Shown here piece after piece: positions 1-12,858 of a stretch of 64,000 bases of DNA. The first letter of the stretch is position 1. The number at the start of each line of letters is the position of its first letter. Made by a program: the position numbers and the translations under genes. Source of the stretch: Cynocephalus volans (lineage: Eukaryota > Chordata > Mammalia > Dermoptera > Cynocephalidae); contig NC_084462.1 of NCBI RefSeq assembly GCF_027409185.1, positions 20,993,577-21,057,576 of the forward strand, in the 5' to 3' direction. The notes under the pieces are model-generated. The model saw only the letters and a list, made by a program, of their open reading frames with translations, had not been told where the DNA came from and did not search any database.

Positions 1-430
1 TTAATACATTTTTTCCTAGTTTTTTATTTTTCCCTATTTTTATTGCTATTTTAAATGAGATCATCAATTCATGTTTCTTATCTTCGCTGGTGGTTTTCCA
101 ACTGGATTGACCAGATATACAATCACATTGTCTGCAAATAATTTTATCTCTTCCTTTCCAATTTTTATACCAGTAATTTATTTCATAACTGATTATGTTT
201 TCTAATTCATTCAAAATAATATTAAATAATGGTAATGATTATTTTTACTGTGGTGACTAAATAGTAATCTATCTCGAATTTCCTTATTATGCATGCATGG
301 AGGTGGAACATTTTTCATCTAGTCCTATTTTACTGAGTTTTATTTATTTTTCAGTAAAAAATGGATGTTGAATTTTATTTTAATGCCTGTTGAGCATATA
401 CAGCGAAAATTTTTCTTCCTGAATGTTTTA
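1..430 (-). mobile_element. L1 ORF2 fragment, antisense
   Basis: AT-rich sequence that resembles the reverse-transcriptase part of L1 ORF2 read on the minus strand; the stretches near 125-180 and 360-410 match the familiar antisense L1 wording. It is heavily diverged and has no open frame. It runs off the left edge of the window. Confidence 0.6.
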
Positions 431-524
431 ATATAGTATACTATCTTTTAAAGTGCTGCTGATGTGTATGCTAATATTCTGCTTGTGATTTCGGCATTCA
501 TATACAAAAACAAAAATGTAGACC

Positions 525-600
525 AGGGGTCAGGAAACTTCCTGTAAAGAGCCAAATAGTAAATATTTTAAGCTTCACAGGCAACATAGTCTCTGTTGCA
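525..600 (+). mobile_element. hAT-type MER fragment
   Basis: The segment starts with a CAGGGGTCAGGAAACT-type terminus and continues with the GTAAAGAGCCAAATAGTAAA block seen in a common eutherian non-autonomous hAT family. Only one end survives. A short TTTC run follows at about 604-624. I do not name the subfamily. Confidence 0.5.
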
Positions 601-819
601 TCTTCTTTCTTTCTTTCTTTCTTTTTTTAAACAACCTTTTAGAAATGTAAAAATCATTCTTAACTCCTGTCTCTTTTGGATTTACTGAATATTTTTTAAC
701 ATTCCACTTTAATTTATCTATGGGCTTTTAGGATATATGAGAGGGCTTTAAAAAGTTCATGGAAAGATTTGTATTATCTTTTAATTCTATTTTTCCACCA
801 ACTTTTTGAAGTACCCTCA

Positions 820-1570
820 TATTTCTTTGTATTTTTCGATGGCTGTTCTAAGGATTACAGTACAGCTTAGGATTACAGTACACATCCCTAACCACTCACA
901 GCCCACACGGCCTCCTCAGCAGGGGGTGCTGGCGTTTGGGAGCCAGCATTTCATGCTGTCCTCCTGCTTTTACTTCTGCCTACCAACCTTGCCCTGCCTC
1001 CAATTTTCTCTGCACAGTAGCCAGAGAAATTATTTTAAAATATACTCTTCTGCTGAAATCCATTAATAGCTACCCATATCACCCAGAATAAAGCCAAGTC
1101 CTTACCATGTCCTGTGAGACATGTCGCTGATGCCACCTCCCATCAGCTTCACTCCCAGGCACCTCCCTGTAGCCATACTGGCCTCCTCGCTACTCTCAGA
1201 ACACTTCACACAAACCCCTGCACCAAAGACTCAGCCCAGCTGTTCCTTAAGCCTGGAGCCCCCAGAATCCATACAACTCACTTTCGTATTCCATTCAACT
1301 ATCTTTTCTAATGCTGATCTCAAAAAAAAAGGCATTCTCCAACCACTGTTTAAAAGAGCACACCCCACTCTCTCTCTGCTTCCAGCCTGCTTTAATTTTC
1401 TGTTCTCATCACCACTTGACATGCATTATTTATTTAGTTATGTCTACCTCCTCCTGCTAGCTTGTAGGATCTAAGAGCTGAGGGACATTCTGTTCACCAC
1501 CATAAGACCTAAACCAAGAACATCAGGGGCACATAGTAGACCTTCAGTGAATATGTGCAGAATGAATACA
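820..1570 (+). mobile_element. L2 LINE fragment
   Basis: Pyrimidine-rich L2 3'-region wording (repeated CCTCC, CCTGTAGCC and TTCCTTAAGCCTGGAGC blocks). It ends with the typical L2 tail 'GGCACATAGTAGACC...TCAGTGAATATG' near 1530-1565. The short open frames here are chance frames in an old LINE. Confidence 0.6.
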
Positions 1571-1719
1571 TTAAGTAATTAATGCTGGGTGGGGGGGGAG
1601 TGAAATAAAAAGAAAAGAGTCTATGAAAATGGAGGGGAAAAGAATACTAAAAAACTAAGAAAAAGGAGTGAGATGATGCAGGTAGGTATTAGATTCCAGG
1701 TATAAGAATGGCAAACTTC

Positions 1720-2132
1720 TGCTGTGGATTGGATGTCCCCCAAAAGCTCATTGAGACTTAATTCCTATTATGATGGTGTTGAGGGGGTGGGAAATCCTAT
1801 TATGGTAGTTGAGAGGTGGGGCCTTGAAGAGGTGATTAGATTGTGAGGACTATGTGAATGGATTAATCTATTGGCGGTTTAATGGTGGTCATGGGTGGGT
1901 TCTGTTGGCTTTAAAAGGAGAGCATATGAGAAGCACTCTCTGTCTTGTGTCCTTTTTCACAATGTAGTGCCCCACATCACTGAAGTCATCATCAAAGATG
2001 GCCCTCGCCAGATGTGTTCCCTGGACTTTGGACTTCCCAGCTTCCAAAACTATAAGCAATAAGTATTGTTTCTTTGCAAATTATCCACTTTCAGGTATTT
2101 CTGTTATATGCAACAGAAACGGACTGATACAA
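1720..2132 (+). mobile_element. ERVL-MaLR LTR (MST/MLT1-like), solo
   Basis: Starts TGCTGTGGATTGGATGTCCC and ends near GGACTGATACAA. Between them are the GAGGTGGGGCC and AGGTGATTAGATTGTGAGG blocks characteristic of MaLR LTRs. A degenerate polyadenylation region (AGCAATAAGTATTG) lies near 2054-2070. No internal retroviral sequence is attached, so this is a solo LTR. Confidence 0.75.
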
Positions 2133-2365
2133 CTTTCCTAAAAGTTCAGCAGGAAAGGAAAGCATTTGTATTTAAGAGTGATAGAAAAGTCATTCAGGTT
2201 ATCCAAGGGCTTCTAGCTTGCTGTTCAGGATTACTTCCAAAGGTCTGAGGTCCTCATGTAGAAGTTACTGAGACGTAGTCGGAAGGTTCCAACCCCTGAA
2301 CCAGCCCACCTTGGACCTGATTTCCACCGGCTTCTTTTTTTCTTGCCTGGTAATAACCAACTCAC

Positions 2366-2879
<514 letters not shown>

Positions 2880-3817
2880 CTGAACAGCACGTTTTTGTTC
2901 AATCCAAAGTGATCATTATTGGGTAACATGGAAGAGACATGTGGGCAATAATTCTTAGGTTACTTTGAACGTTCACCATAAAATATTATGTATGTTGCCT
3001 ATTCCATACCTTGTTTTGTGTTTTGCATTTTGAGATAGTATGATAGAAATACCCAGTCACTGTATTAACTTATTAATTCAAACAAAAAGAATAATCAAAG
3101 TTCCTAACGTGTCTAAAACTGGCCTAGCTTGCCAAGAAAAATAAGCTAAATAAATCCTTTTTATCTGCCTTTAAGGAGCTTAAGTCTTAGTAAAAAGTCA
3201 TATCATACTTATGAACATTTATCCTGTACTAAGGTATTACGAGGGCTACACTAAAATCATTTACCATCAATGTTAAGTTATGGTAGAAAATATGGTTCCA
3301 TTTTAAATTATCAGGTTGGGCTCCATTGAAAAGTATATCTTCATTAATGTGGCCCAACTGCATAAGCAAAGTCAAAGAGGCATGAAAAACACTTAGAGTA
3401 TGATAGGAGAACAGCTTAGGGATGCGAAAAGATAAAGAGCTGCAGAGAAATCCAGGAATGGATTGTGGGGTAATCTGGACTTACCCCATAGTTTGGTGGT
3501 CTCCAAAGTACTTGATTGCCACCCTAGCAATAAAGCTTTGACCATCGTGATTTATTTATTTTTAAATAAATAATATATACATCCTGCCAATCCACGCAAT
3601 AGTGATAAGCTTAATTTGTCTCTTTTTTCTGGTTAAAAGTTAAATGTAGCACCTACTTTTTTCTTCCCATGTCTCTGGAGTATTTGTGCATCCCCAGGAA
3701 GGAGGAGGGTAGAAAGAAGTGTGACCGCTGAGGATAACGAGGAGCCAACAAAGGCATGAGAGCGATCACTGCAGGCCCACGAGCAGCTCTGCACGTGGGA
3801 AGAAATGCTCTCGATTA
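2880..3817. other. Intergenic, nothing recognised
   Basis: AT-rich sequence between the KRAB relic and a hAT fragment. I see no convincing exon, RNA gene or named repeat. Confidence 0.4.
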
Positions 3818-4030
3818 CAGCGCTGTCCAGCGGAACCTTCTGCATGATGAAAGTGTTCTGTACCAGCACCAGTAGGAAGCCACCAGCCATATGTGGCTAT
3901 TGAGCATTTCAAATGTGGGAAGTATGACTGAAGAAATGAATTTTTTTATGAATTAAATTTTTCACTTAATTTGCTTTCAGTGAATTTAAATATAAATTGA
4001 AATATCCTTATATGGCTAATGGCTACCACA
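3818..4030 (+). mobile_element. hAT-type MER element
   Basis: Begins CAGCGCTGTCCAGCGGAACC and contains CATATGTGGCTATTGAGC and the AATGGCTACCACA end, the typical wording of a common short hAT family. A second, shorter copy of the same family lies at 49756-49862. The interior is AT-rich, as usual for the family. Confidence 0.7.
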
Positions 4031-4039
4031 TGCTCAAGA

Positions 4040-7000
4040 ATATAGAATGAAACATGAAGATTATGAGAATAATGACAGAAACAAAAGAAAATTTCTAGAG
4101 ATGAAAAAAAGTACATTGAAACACAAAAGGGATTAACAGCAAATTAGATACTTCAAAACATTAAATTGAAAGAACCAAAAGACATGGCAATAGACTGTAT
4201 TCAAAATGAAGCACACAGAAAAAAAAAAAAAGAAAATAATTAACAGAGCACCACTGACCTGTGCGACATTAGCAAGCAGGCTATCCAAATCATTGAAAAC
4301 CCAGAAAAAGGGGAGAGGGGGAGAGGGGGAGAGGGAGAAAAAATATTTGAAGAAATTATTGCCAAAAATTTTCCAAATTTAATGAAAATTATAAATCCAC
4401 AGGTTCAAGAAGTTCAAAGAACCCTAAGGAGAATGAACATAAATAAAACCACATTAACACATGCAAAATAAAACTGCTGAAAATCAGTGACAAAGAGAAA
4501 ATTCTTAGAAGTAGCCAGAGAAAATAAAGGCTTTATACACAGAAAAAAAAAAAAAAAACATAAGAACGACAGCAGACTTCTTGTCAGAAATAAAGAAAGC
4601 TACATTTCAACAGAGTAGCATATTCAAAATGCTGAAGAAAAAAACCCTGGTAACCTAGAATTAAATATCCAGCAAAAAAATATCTTTCAAAAAAATTAAT
4701 ACGAAATAGACTTTTTCAGACAAGCAGTATCTGAGAGAACTCATTGCCATCAGATTTGCACTACAGGAAATGTTAAAGGAAATGAAATGAAAAAATGATA
4801 TCAGATGGAAATTTGCATCTTCAAAAAGAAATGAAGAGGAACAAAAGGCTAAACATATGTTTAAATATAAAAACCATTTCTCCTAATTTTCAAGCTTTTT
4901 AAAAGATATTTGACAACATAAAGCAATAACAATAATAATAACACCAAAATATTTCTAGGAATTAAAGGCATAATAACAATTATACAAAAGAAAAGAAAGG
5001 AGAAAATGAAGGTATACCATTGTAAGATTCTATCTCTATATATGAAGTGTATAATACTACTTAAAGAAGAGTGAAAAATAACACTCCTATTAATGGCAGT
5101 GATCATTAGACACAATAAAAGCACAAGACCCCACTATATACTGTCTACAAGAAACCCATTTTAAATACAAAAATGAAGAGAAGGTTAAAAAGGTTAGAAA
5201 AAGACATGAGACAAATACAAATCAAAAGAAGCTATAGTGTCTATATTATTATCAACCTAATGAGATTTCAAAACAAGAAAATTCTCAGGATTAAAGAGGG
5301 GTAGAAGGGTCAGTTTAGCAAGTGGACATAACAATGTTAAATGTGTATGAACGTAACAACAGAGATTCAGGATATATGAACCAAAAACTAATAAACTTGA
5401 ATACAAAAGTGGGCATATTCACAATTATAACAGGAGACCTGAACACCTGTCTCTCAGTAGTTTACAGTAGATAAAAAGTTTTCAGAAATGTATAAGACTT
5501 GAACAATACTCTCAACCAACCTGACCTAACTCATAACATTACAGAACACTCCACCCAACAACAGAATACATGTTCTTTTATTTTTTTTCTTTTTAATGTG
5601 GAAATAACTAGAGTATATATTCTTTTAAATTGTACCTGGAACATTCTCCAAGACAGATCATAGTTGTGAACTATAAAACAAGTCTAAGTAAATATAAAAA
5701 GATTCAAATCATATGAAATATGTTCTCTGATCACATAATTAGAAATCAATAACAAATTGAAACATAGATAACAAAAAAAAACCTGAAAAATCTCCAAGTA
5801 TTTTGAACCCAAGTGTCAAAGGAAAAAAATACCAGAAAATAAAAAAGCATTCTGAACTGAAGAAAAATGAAAATGCAATATATAAAGATTTGTGGTAACT
5901 ATTCTGATTAGATCATTGTATGATATATGCATATATTGAAACAACAAACTGTACCTCACAAACATGTACAACAACAAAAAATAAAATTACAAAAAAATGT
6001 GTGGGATGCACCTAAACAATGCATAGAGGGAAATTTATAGCAGTAAAATGCCTATATTAGAATAAAAAAAGATCCAAAGTCAGCAACCTCACCTTCCATC
6101 TTAAGAAACTAGGAAAAGAGCAAATTAAACCCAACTAATCAGAAGAAAAGTAAAAGAGATGAGAATAGAAAACAACAAATAGAGAACAAAAAACAGATAA
6201 AATCAATGAAATATCAACTTGGTTTTGGGCAACAGCAATACAACTTTCAAACCTCTAGCTACACCAATAAGAGAAAGAGAGAAAAGAGGAGGAAGAGGCA
6301 GCAACAAAAAATTATCAATATCAGGTGACATCACTAGAAATTCTACAGATATAAGAAGGTTAAGAAAACATTAGGACAACTTTATGCCAAGTGAAGACTG
6401 TAGATAAAATAATGACTTGTAATACACAAACTATCAGAGATCACTAAAGAAAAAGTCATCTGAATAGTCCTCTTTGTATTAAAAAAAAAAATTGAATTTG
6501 TAGTTAATTTCCTTTCCACAAAGAAATCTCCAGGCCCAGATAATTTCACAGAGGAATTGTAGCAAACATTTAAAGGAGAAATAATATCAATTTTATATAA
6601 AATTTTCCAGAGAAATGAAGGAGGGAACACTTCCCAACTCATTCTATGAAGCCAGCGTTACTTTATATTAAAATCATCCATAGGCATTACAAGAACAGAA
6701 AACTAGAGACCAATATTCCTCAAGACCACAGATGCAATAACTCCTTAACAAATTTTTAGCAAATACAACAATATATAAAAATGATAATAAAGGGTGACCA
6801 AGTGGGATTTACTCCTGGCATGCAAGGTTAATTTAATATTTAAAAATCAAACATAATTTACAATACTAACAGATTGAAAAAGGAAAACCATTTAATTTTC
6901 TCAATAGATACCAAAAACGGATTTGACAAAACCCAATACTGATTCCTGATTTAAAAAAAAAGTTTCAGCAAATAGTTTAAAAACAAAAGGGAACTTTTTC

Positions 7001-7850
7001 AATCTAATAAAAGATACCTATGAAAAACCTACAAGTGCCATCACAGTATTGATGAAAGACTTAATGCTGGTCCCCTAATATAACAATAACAACAAAAAAA
7101 GGCAAAGATGTCCCATCTCACCACTTCTATTCAACATTGTACTGAAGGTTCTAGTCAATACAATAAAATGAGAAAATGAAAAGACATACAGATTGGAAAA
7201 GAAGTAAAACTCTTATTAGCAAACAACATGATTGTCTATGTAGAAATTTCTACAGAACCTACAAAAAGCTACCAGAACTAGTAAGTTCATTAAATAAGGT
7301 TGCAGGATAAAATTCCAATATAGAAAATTTAACTGTATTTTATATACTAGCAACGAACAATCATAAATTGAAATTAAATACCATTTATAGTAGTATCAAA
7401 AAATATGAAATACTTAGGGATACATTTGAGAGAAGATGTTCAAGCCCCATGCCCTTTGCACAAAGGGGCAAAGGCAATTCACTGGAATAAGGATAATATT
7501 TTCAAGAAATGTTACTAGAAAAATTGGAAAGCCAACTGAAAAAAAAAAAAAAGAACCTTGACCCTACCTCTCATCACATACAAAAATGAACTCAAAATGG
7601 AACACAGATTTTAATGTAACAGGTAAAATCATAAAAACTGCTAGAAGAAAACTTGAGAGAAAATCTAAGAGGCCTTGGAAAAGATTTCTCAAGTACAATG
7701 TACAGTGGAGGATGTTGATAGTGGGGAGGCTGTGCAGGGGTGGGCAGGGGTGGGGGTCTATGGAAAATCTCTGTACCTTCCTCTCAATTTTTTCGGTGAA
7801 CCTAAAACTTCTCTTAAAAAATTATGTCTTTATTTAAAAAAACATAAAGA
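4040..7850 (+). mobile_element. Degenerate L1 (ORF1 end, ORF2)
   Basis: 4060-4850 matches the end of L1 ORF1 (AGCTACATTTCAACAG; ATGTTAAAGGAAATG). 5120-7430 follows ORF2 in order: endonuclease (CTGTCTACAAGAAACCCA), then CACCTTCCATCTTAAGAAAC, then the reverse-transcriptase region (AGGCCCAGATAATTTCACAG; GGCATGCAAGGTTAATTTA; CCATCTCACCACTTCTATTC). All frames are broken many times. A GGGGAGA-type simple repeat sits at 4308-4340. This is a 5'-truncated, long-dead element on the plus strand. Confidence 0.85.
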
Positions 7851-7989
7851 ATTTAAAAAGGGACCAGTCTCTGTACTGTTTGAGCTGTCTGTGGCACACA
7901 GCTCACTACCTGGCACACTGAACAACTGCCCAATAAACAACTGTTGAGTAAAATGTAATGACTATTAGAATTTAAGGAACAACAATGGA

Positions 7990-8128
7990 GATTCTTGCCA
8001 TGTGACACCCTGCATTGCAACAGGACCCTATAGAGAGTCACTACTAAGAAGAAGGCCCTTACCAAATGTGTCCCCTGGACCAGGGACTTCCCAGCCTACA
8101 AAATTGTAAGAAATAAATTTCATTTCTT
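7990..8128 (+). mobile_element. MaLR LTR 3' fragment
   Basis: Contains GACTTCCCAGCCTACAAAATT and AAGAAATAAATTTC, matching the 3' part of MaLR LTRs; the copy at 1720-2132 has the same wording near 2030-2065. It stops abruptly where a CYN SINE begins at about 8129, so the SINE landed in the LTR. Confidence 0.6.
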
Positions 8129-8232
8129 GCTGGCTCAGTTGGTAAGAGTGTGGTGCTGTAATGCCAAGATCAAGGGTTTGGATCACCAAACCAGCCAGCC
8201 ACACACACACACACACTATATATATATATATA
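8129..8232 (+). mobile_element. CYN SINE monomer with CA/TA tail
   Basis: tRNA-Ile-like head: box A-like TGGCTCAGTTGGTAAGAG and box B-like GGGTTTGGATCACC. It ends in CCAGCCAGCC, followed by (CA)n at 8201-8216 and (TA)n at 8217-8232 grown from the tail. It is too degenerate to be a tRNA gene. Confidence 0.8.
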
Positions 8233-8979
8233 ATTTATTTATAAATTTTATAAATATAAATAAAGAACAACAACAATGAAGAGAAATAAAAAGTAGTCAT
8301 GTTCCCAATAGCCTTAATTTTATAATAAGGGGCTTAGCCTTGCCCCTGTGGAAGGTGGGGAGCTATTCAAGGGTTTCCATATAAAAGTGACATCATCTGA
8401 ACAGCATTTTAGGTTAATTACTAAGGAGGAGGGCAGACTTAATCTAGGGGAGAAAGAAGCAAGACTACTCAAGAAGCTGTTCCAATAGCCCAGGGGAGAG
8501 AAAATAAAGCTCTGATAAGGGGAGTAGAAATTAAAGAGAAAGAATAGGTTTAAGAAATGTTAACATCTTAAAAGTAGCAAAACCTAGATGCCAGACAGGA
8601 TGAGGTCAAGGGTCAGAGAGAGGGAAGAGTCTAGGATAAATTCCATTTTGGTGGCTTCATCAATTCTGCCTGTTATTAACCATCACTTGGCTGGGAATGG
8701 AGGAGCAAGACTAGCTGGGGGGTAGGCTTGTAAATAATAAATTAATGGAACTACTGAAAATGAGGAGCCTGTATACATCTGTACAGAGATGGGTAAGACA
8801 TAAGGGAACAGCCCAGGCTAGAGAGATGCATGGGTGTTACCACCACAGAGGGCATGAAATATTCAAGAAGGACTGGCATAGTGAAAGGATAAGGGAGCTA
8901 AGGATGGTAATTTGGGGATAAGCCATGAGAATAGGAAAGAAAAAGATACTATGAGGGAAAAAAAGAAATCAGAGCAGTA
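8233..8979. other. Intergenic, nothing recognised
   Basis: No convincing coding, RNA or named repeat signal. The purine-rich wording is compatible with very old LINE sequence but is not diagnostic. Confidence 0.35.
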
Positions 8980-10290
8980 GGCAGAAGCAGGCAAGCAGCA
9001 GAGAACATATGGAGTCCTAGGCAGGAGCTGAAGACAGCATCCCCCAACCAGAATCAGGCAAGGAATATGCCTAAAACACAACTTCCACACAGGTGGCACA
9101 CCACAGTCACCACCACAGCCACAGCCACTGCCAAAATGGCTTGATGCCACAGCAGTAACCACAGCTGCTGTGCAGGCAGCCCATCAGATACTTGACTGCA
9201 CTGACACAAGGAGAGTCACCAGCAGAGACTGGAAAAAGAAGAGGCCATCTCTCTCCTCAAAGCCCACTCCAGAGGAATAGAAGAAGCAACTGCTCTACCA
9301 GGTGACTAGACATCAACATAGAGATAGTAGAAATACAAAAATCCAAGAAAATACAGCACCACCCAAAGAATACAGTTATTCTCAAATACCAGACCCTATA
9401 GAGAAGGAAACCCTTGAAATAACTGAAAAAGAATTCCAAGCAACAACCTTAAGGAATCTCACTGAGATATGAGAAGACTCAGTTAGACAACATAATGAAA
9501 TGAGAAAAAAATCCAGGATATGAAGCAGGAAATTTACAAAAAGATTAATCCCTTAAAAAAGAATGCAGCAGAACTCGTGGCACTGGAAGATTCACTCAGT
9601 GAAATAAAAAAACACAACCAATAGCTTAAGCATCAAGCTAGAACAAGCAGAAGAAAGAATTTCTGATCTTGAAGGTAGTTTTTTAGAAATAACCCAGACA
9701 GGCAAAAAAAAGGAAAAAGGAATTTTAAAAAATGAAGAAAATCTAAGAGAGCTAGCAGACAACCTTAAGCACACAAACGTTTGAATCACGAGTGTTCCAG
9801 AAGGGGAGGAGAAAGGAAAAGGCACGGAAAACCTATTCAACAAAATAGTAATGGAAAACTTCCCAGGTATAGGCAGAGACACAGACGATCTAATCCTGGA
9901 GATTCAAAGATTCCCATATAGATTCAACCTAAAAAATCCTCTCCAAGACACATTATAGTCAAACTGGCAAAGCTCAAAGACAAAGAGAGAATCTTAAAGA
10001 AAACAAGAGAAAAGCATCAAGTCACCATAAGGGAGCCCCTATTAGACTAACAGCAGACTTTTCAACAGGAACTCTGCAGGCCAGAAGAAAATGGAATGAT
10101 ATATTCAAAGCACCAAAAGAAAAAAAGAAAAAAACTGCCAGCAAGGCTATCCTTCAGAAATGAGGATGAAATAATGTATTCTCCAGACATATAAAAACTG
10201 TGGGAGTTCACCACCACACAACCAACCCTACAAGAAGTCTTTAAGGGAATTCTGCATCAGGAATCCAAAAAATGATAATCATTCATCTTA
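8980..10290 (+). mobile_element. L1 5' region and ORF1
   Basis: 9230-9460 resembles the L1 5'UTR/ORF1 start (CTACCAGGTGACTAGACATC; AAATACAAAAATCCAAG). 9900-10270 matches ORF1 (GACACATTATAGTCAAACTG; CTTTTCAACAGGAACTCTGC; CACCCTACAAGAAG-like end). Frames are broken. It abuts an L1 ORF2 segment in the opposite orientation at about 10290. Confidence 0.8.
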
Positions 10291-11045
10291 CTAGCTATAG
10301 TTCAGTTCAAATTCTGTTTTTTCATAATTTAGTATTGGTAGGTGGTGTCTTTCTAGGAATTCATTCATTTCATCTAGATGGTCTAATCTGTTGACCAGCA
10401 GTTATTCCTAGTATTGTCCTAAAACCCTTTTGATTTCTGTTTATCATAGTCTCAAATGATTCCTTGTATTTCAGATGTATCAGTTGTAATATCACCTTTT
10501 TCATTTCTAATTTTTGTTATTTGAATCTTCTCTCTTCTTTTTTTAGTTAGCCATGCTAATGGTTTGTCAATTTTATTTATCTTTTTAAAAAATCAACTTC
10601 TTGATTTGTTGATCTTTTGTATTGTTTTTTGGGTTTAAATTTCATTAAGTTCTGCTGTGATCTTAATGATTTCTTTCCGTCTGCTAACTTTAGGTTTGGA
10701 TTGTTCTTGTTTTTCTAGTTCTTTAAGGTAAAGTGTTAGGTTGTTCACTTGCCATCTTTCCATTCTTCTGAAGTAAGCATTTAATGTGATAAATTTCCCC
10801 CTTAGTACTGCTTTTGCAGTATCCCACAGGTTTTGGTATGATGTATCATTGTTTTCATTAGTTTCAATAAATTTTTTGATTTCCTGCTTGATTTCTTCTT
10901 GGACCCATATATCATTAAGTAGAATGCTATTTAATTTCCATGTGTTTGTATAGTTTCCAGAATTTTGTTTGTTATTGATTTCTAATTTTAATCCATTGTG
11001 GTCTGAAAAAATACATGGAAGAGTAATAACTAACACATCTGCCAA
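10290..11045 (-). mobile_element. L1 ORF2 segment with a 136-codon frame
   Basis: On the minus strand the open stretch 11045-10635 encodes L1 ORF2p from the end of the endonuclease domain onward ([18 protein letters not shown]-like; [27 protein letters not shown]). The similarity continues to about 10300 with stop codons. This is a retroposon remnant, not a host gene. It stands head-to-head against the ORF1 segment at 8980-10290. Confidence 0.9.
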
Positions 11046-11058
11046 CCACCCATTGACT

Positions 11059-11360
11059 TGTTATTCCACATACCTCCTGTCAAACTGAAAAATTTCTAGC
11101 TGAGGACTGTGTCACAGACTGTTATAGCCAATCCCTTACTGCCAAGACTACTAAAAGATTGAAATGTTTGACAAACAACTTTTGTAACCATCTCCTCTTC
11201 TGATTGGTCGTTTTTCCTTTATAAGCCCAAACTTTTTCTTTGTTTCTCCAGAGCATCTCCCAAGGAGACTTTGGAGCATGTCCCAGGCTGCAGTCACTCA
11301 TATTTAGTTCAAATAAACTTGTTGCTTAAACCATACCTGAGTTTGTTTCCAGGTCCATAT
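11059..11360 (+). mobile_element. Solo LTR, probably class I ERV
   Basis: LTR-like organisation: an inverted CCAAT (GATTGGTC, 11202-11209), a TATA box (TATAAG, 11220-11225) and AATAAA (11312-11317) about 90 bp later, followed by a short U5-like stretch. No retroviral genes are attached. The family is not identified, so the ends are approximate. Confidence 0.55.
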
Positions 11361-11889
11361 AGTTAAATGTGGTTTGAACCTAAGAAGCAACATTATGTAC
11401 AAGTTCCTGTTTGGCACCCCGAGAAGTCAAGTTCCAGGTTTGCATACCCAAAGCCAATGTCTTCCTATGTCAGAGAACTAATTCAAGTCACACAAGCTTC
11501 ACAAAGCACCAGGGAAGCCTTCCTGTCCCAGGAAATACTTAACCTCTGATCTAAATGGTGGGCTCCAGCCCTTGCTAAGGGAAAGGTCCTGCCCAGGCAT
11601 AACTAGGGAGGGAAAAAACAAATCTTTACTTTCCCTAGTTGCAAACCTATTAGTTCACTGGACATTCCATCCAAAATGTGCACCATTTTCTTCCATGTCA
11701 AACAGGAAATGAGGCAGAGATAGATCTTAGGTGATACTTTTCTCCTTCAGATCACTGGGATATAATTTTGTCCCATAGAGAAATCTGTTGGAAGGCTGTT
11801 GAATAAGATGTGACCCCTGTCAAATTTTCCTCATCCCTCTTGTTTACGGACAGAAAGTCCTCATGCTCAGGCCATGGTTATCAGTGCTT
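11361..11889. other. Intergenic, nothing recognised
   Basis: No diagnostic signal in this stretch, which joins the LTR to the L1 3' end. Confidence 0.35.
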
Positions 11890-12667
11890 ATTAAGAATCT
11901 ATATACGTCCACTAAGATGGCTGTAATTCTTTTGAAAAGTAAAGAAAATAAGAAATGCCAGCAAAGATGTGGAGAAATTGGAACCCTTGTACATTGCTGG
12001 TAGGAATATAAAATGGTGCAGCCACATTGGAATACAGTTTGGTAGTTCTTCACCAAGTCGAAAAGAATTACTATATGACTCAGCAACTCCACTCCTAGAC
12101 TTCTACCCAAAAGACTTGAAACAGGTACTCAAATACATGCACACAAATGTTTAAAACGGTACTATTTACAATAGCCAAAAGGTAAAAACAGTCCAAATGT
12201 CTGTCTGCAGATGAATGGATAAATAGATTGTGGCAAATATACATAATGGAATATTATTCAGCCATAAAAGAGTGAGGGAATACTGATATATTCTGTAGCA
12301 TGGAAGAACTTTGAAAATATTATGCTAAATGACATGGCTAAGTGACTATACCAGGCACCAAAGGTCACATATTGTGTGATTTCGTGTATACTAAATGTTC
12401 AGAATAGGCAAATCCACAAAGAGAAAGCAGATTGGTGGTTGCCAGGAGTTGCGGGGAGGAAAAATGGAAAATAACTGTTTAATGAGTATGGGGTTTCCTT
12501 TGGGGATGACAAAAACTGTGTTTTCAAGACTGTTTTGAAAACTGTATTTTGGAACTGGATAGAGGTGGTGGTTGCATAACCTTGTGAATGCACTAAATGC
12601 CACTGAACTGTACACTTTAAAATGGTTAACTTTATGTTATGCAAATTTCACTTCAATTAAAAAAAAT
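11890..12667 (+). mobile_element. L1 3' end
   Basis: Matches the familiar L1M 3' end: GCAAAGATGTGGAGAAATTG, CATTGCTGGTAGGAATATAA, ATGGAATATTATTCAGCC, GGTGGTTGCCAGGAG, and the TGTACACTTTAAAATGG end with an A-rich tail at about 12655-12667. 5' truncated, plus strand. Confidence 0.9.
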
Positions 12668-12672
12668 CTGAG

Positions 12673-12858
12673 GGCCGGCCCATGGCTCACTTGGGAGAGT
12701 GTGGTGCTGACAACACCAAGGCCATGGGTTCGGATCCCTATATAGGGATGGCCGGTTAGCTCACTTGGGAGAGCCTCATGCTGACAACTCCAAGTCAAGG
12801 GTTAAGATCCCCTTACCAGTCATCTTTAAAATAAGTAAATAAATAAAATAAATCTGAG
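12673..12858 (+). mobile_element. CYN SINE dimer
   Basis: Two tRNA-Ile-like units in tandem. The first runs GGCCGGCCCATGGCTCACTT to GGATCCCTATATAGGG; the second, GGCCGGTTAGCTCACTTGG to CCTTACCAGTCATC, is followed by an A-rich tail. AAATCTGAG flanks both sides (12664-12672 and 12850-12858) and reads as a target-site duplication. The SINE landed just behind the tail of the L1 at 11890-12667. Confidence 0.92.

Noticed and set aside
10635-11045. 136-codon minus-strand frame
   Set aside because: Recognisable as L1 ORF2p, so listed as a retroposon and not as a host gene.
12733-12828. tRNA-Ile-like fold
   Set aside because: It is the second unit of a CYN SINE with a tail and target duplications, not a tRNA gene. 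The same applies to the other CYN heads.
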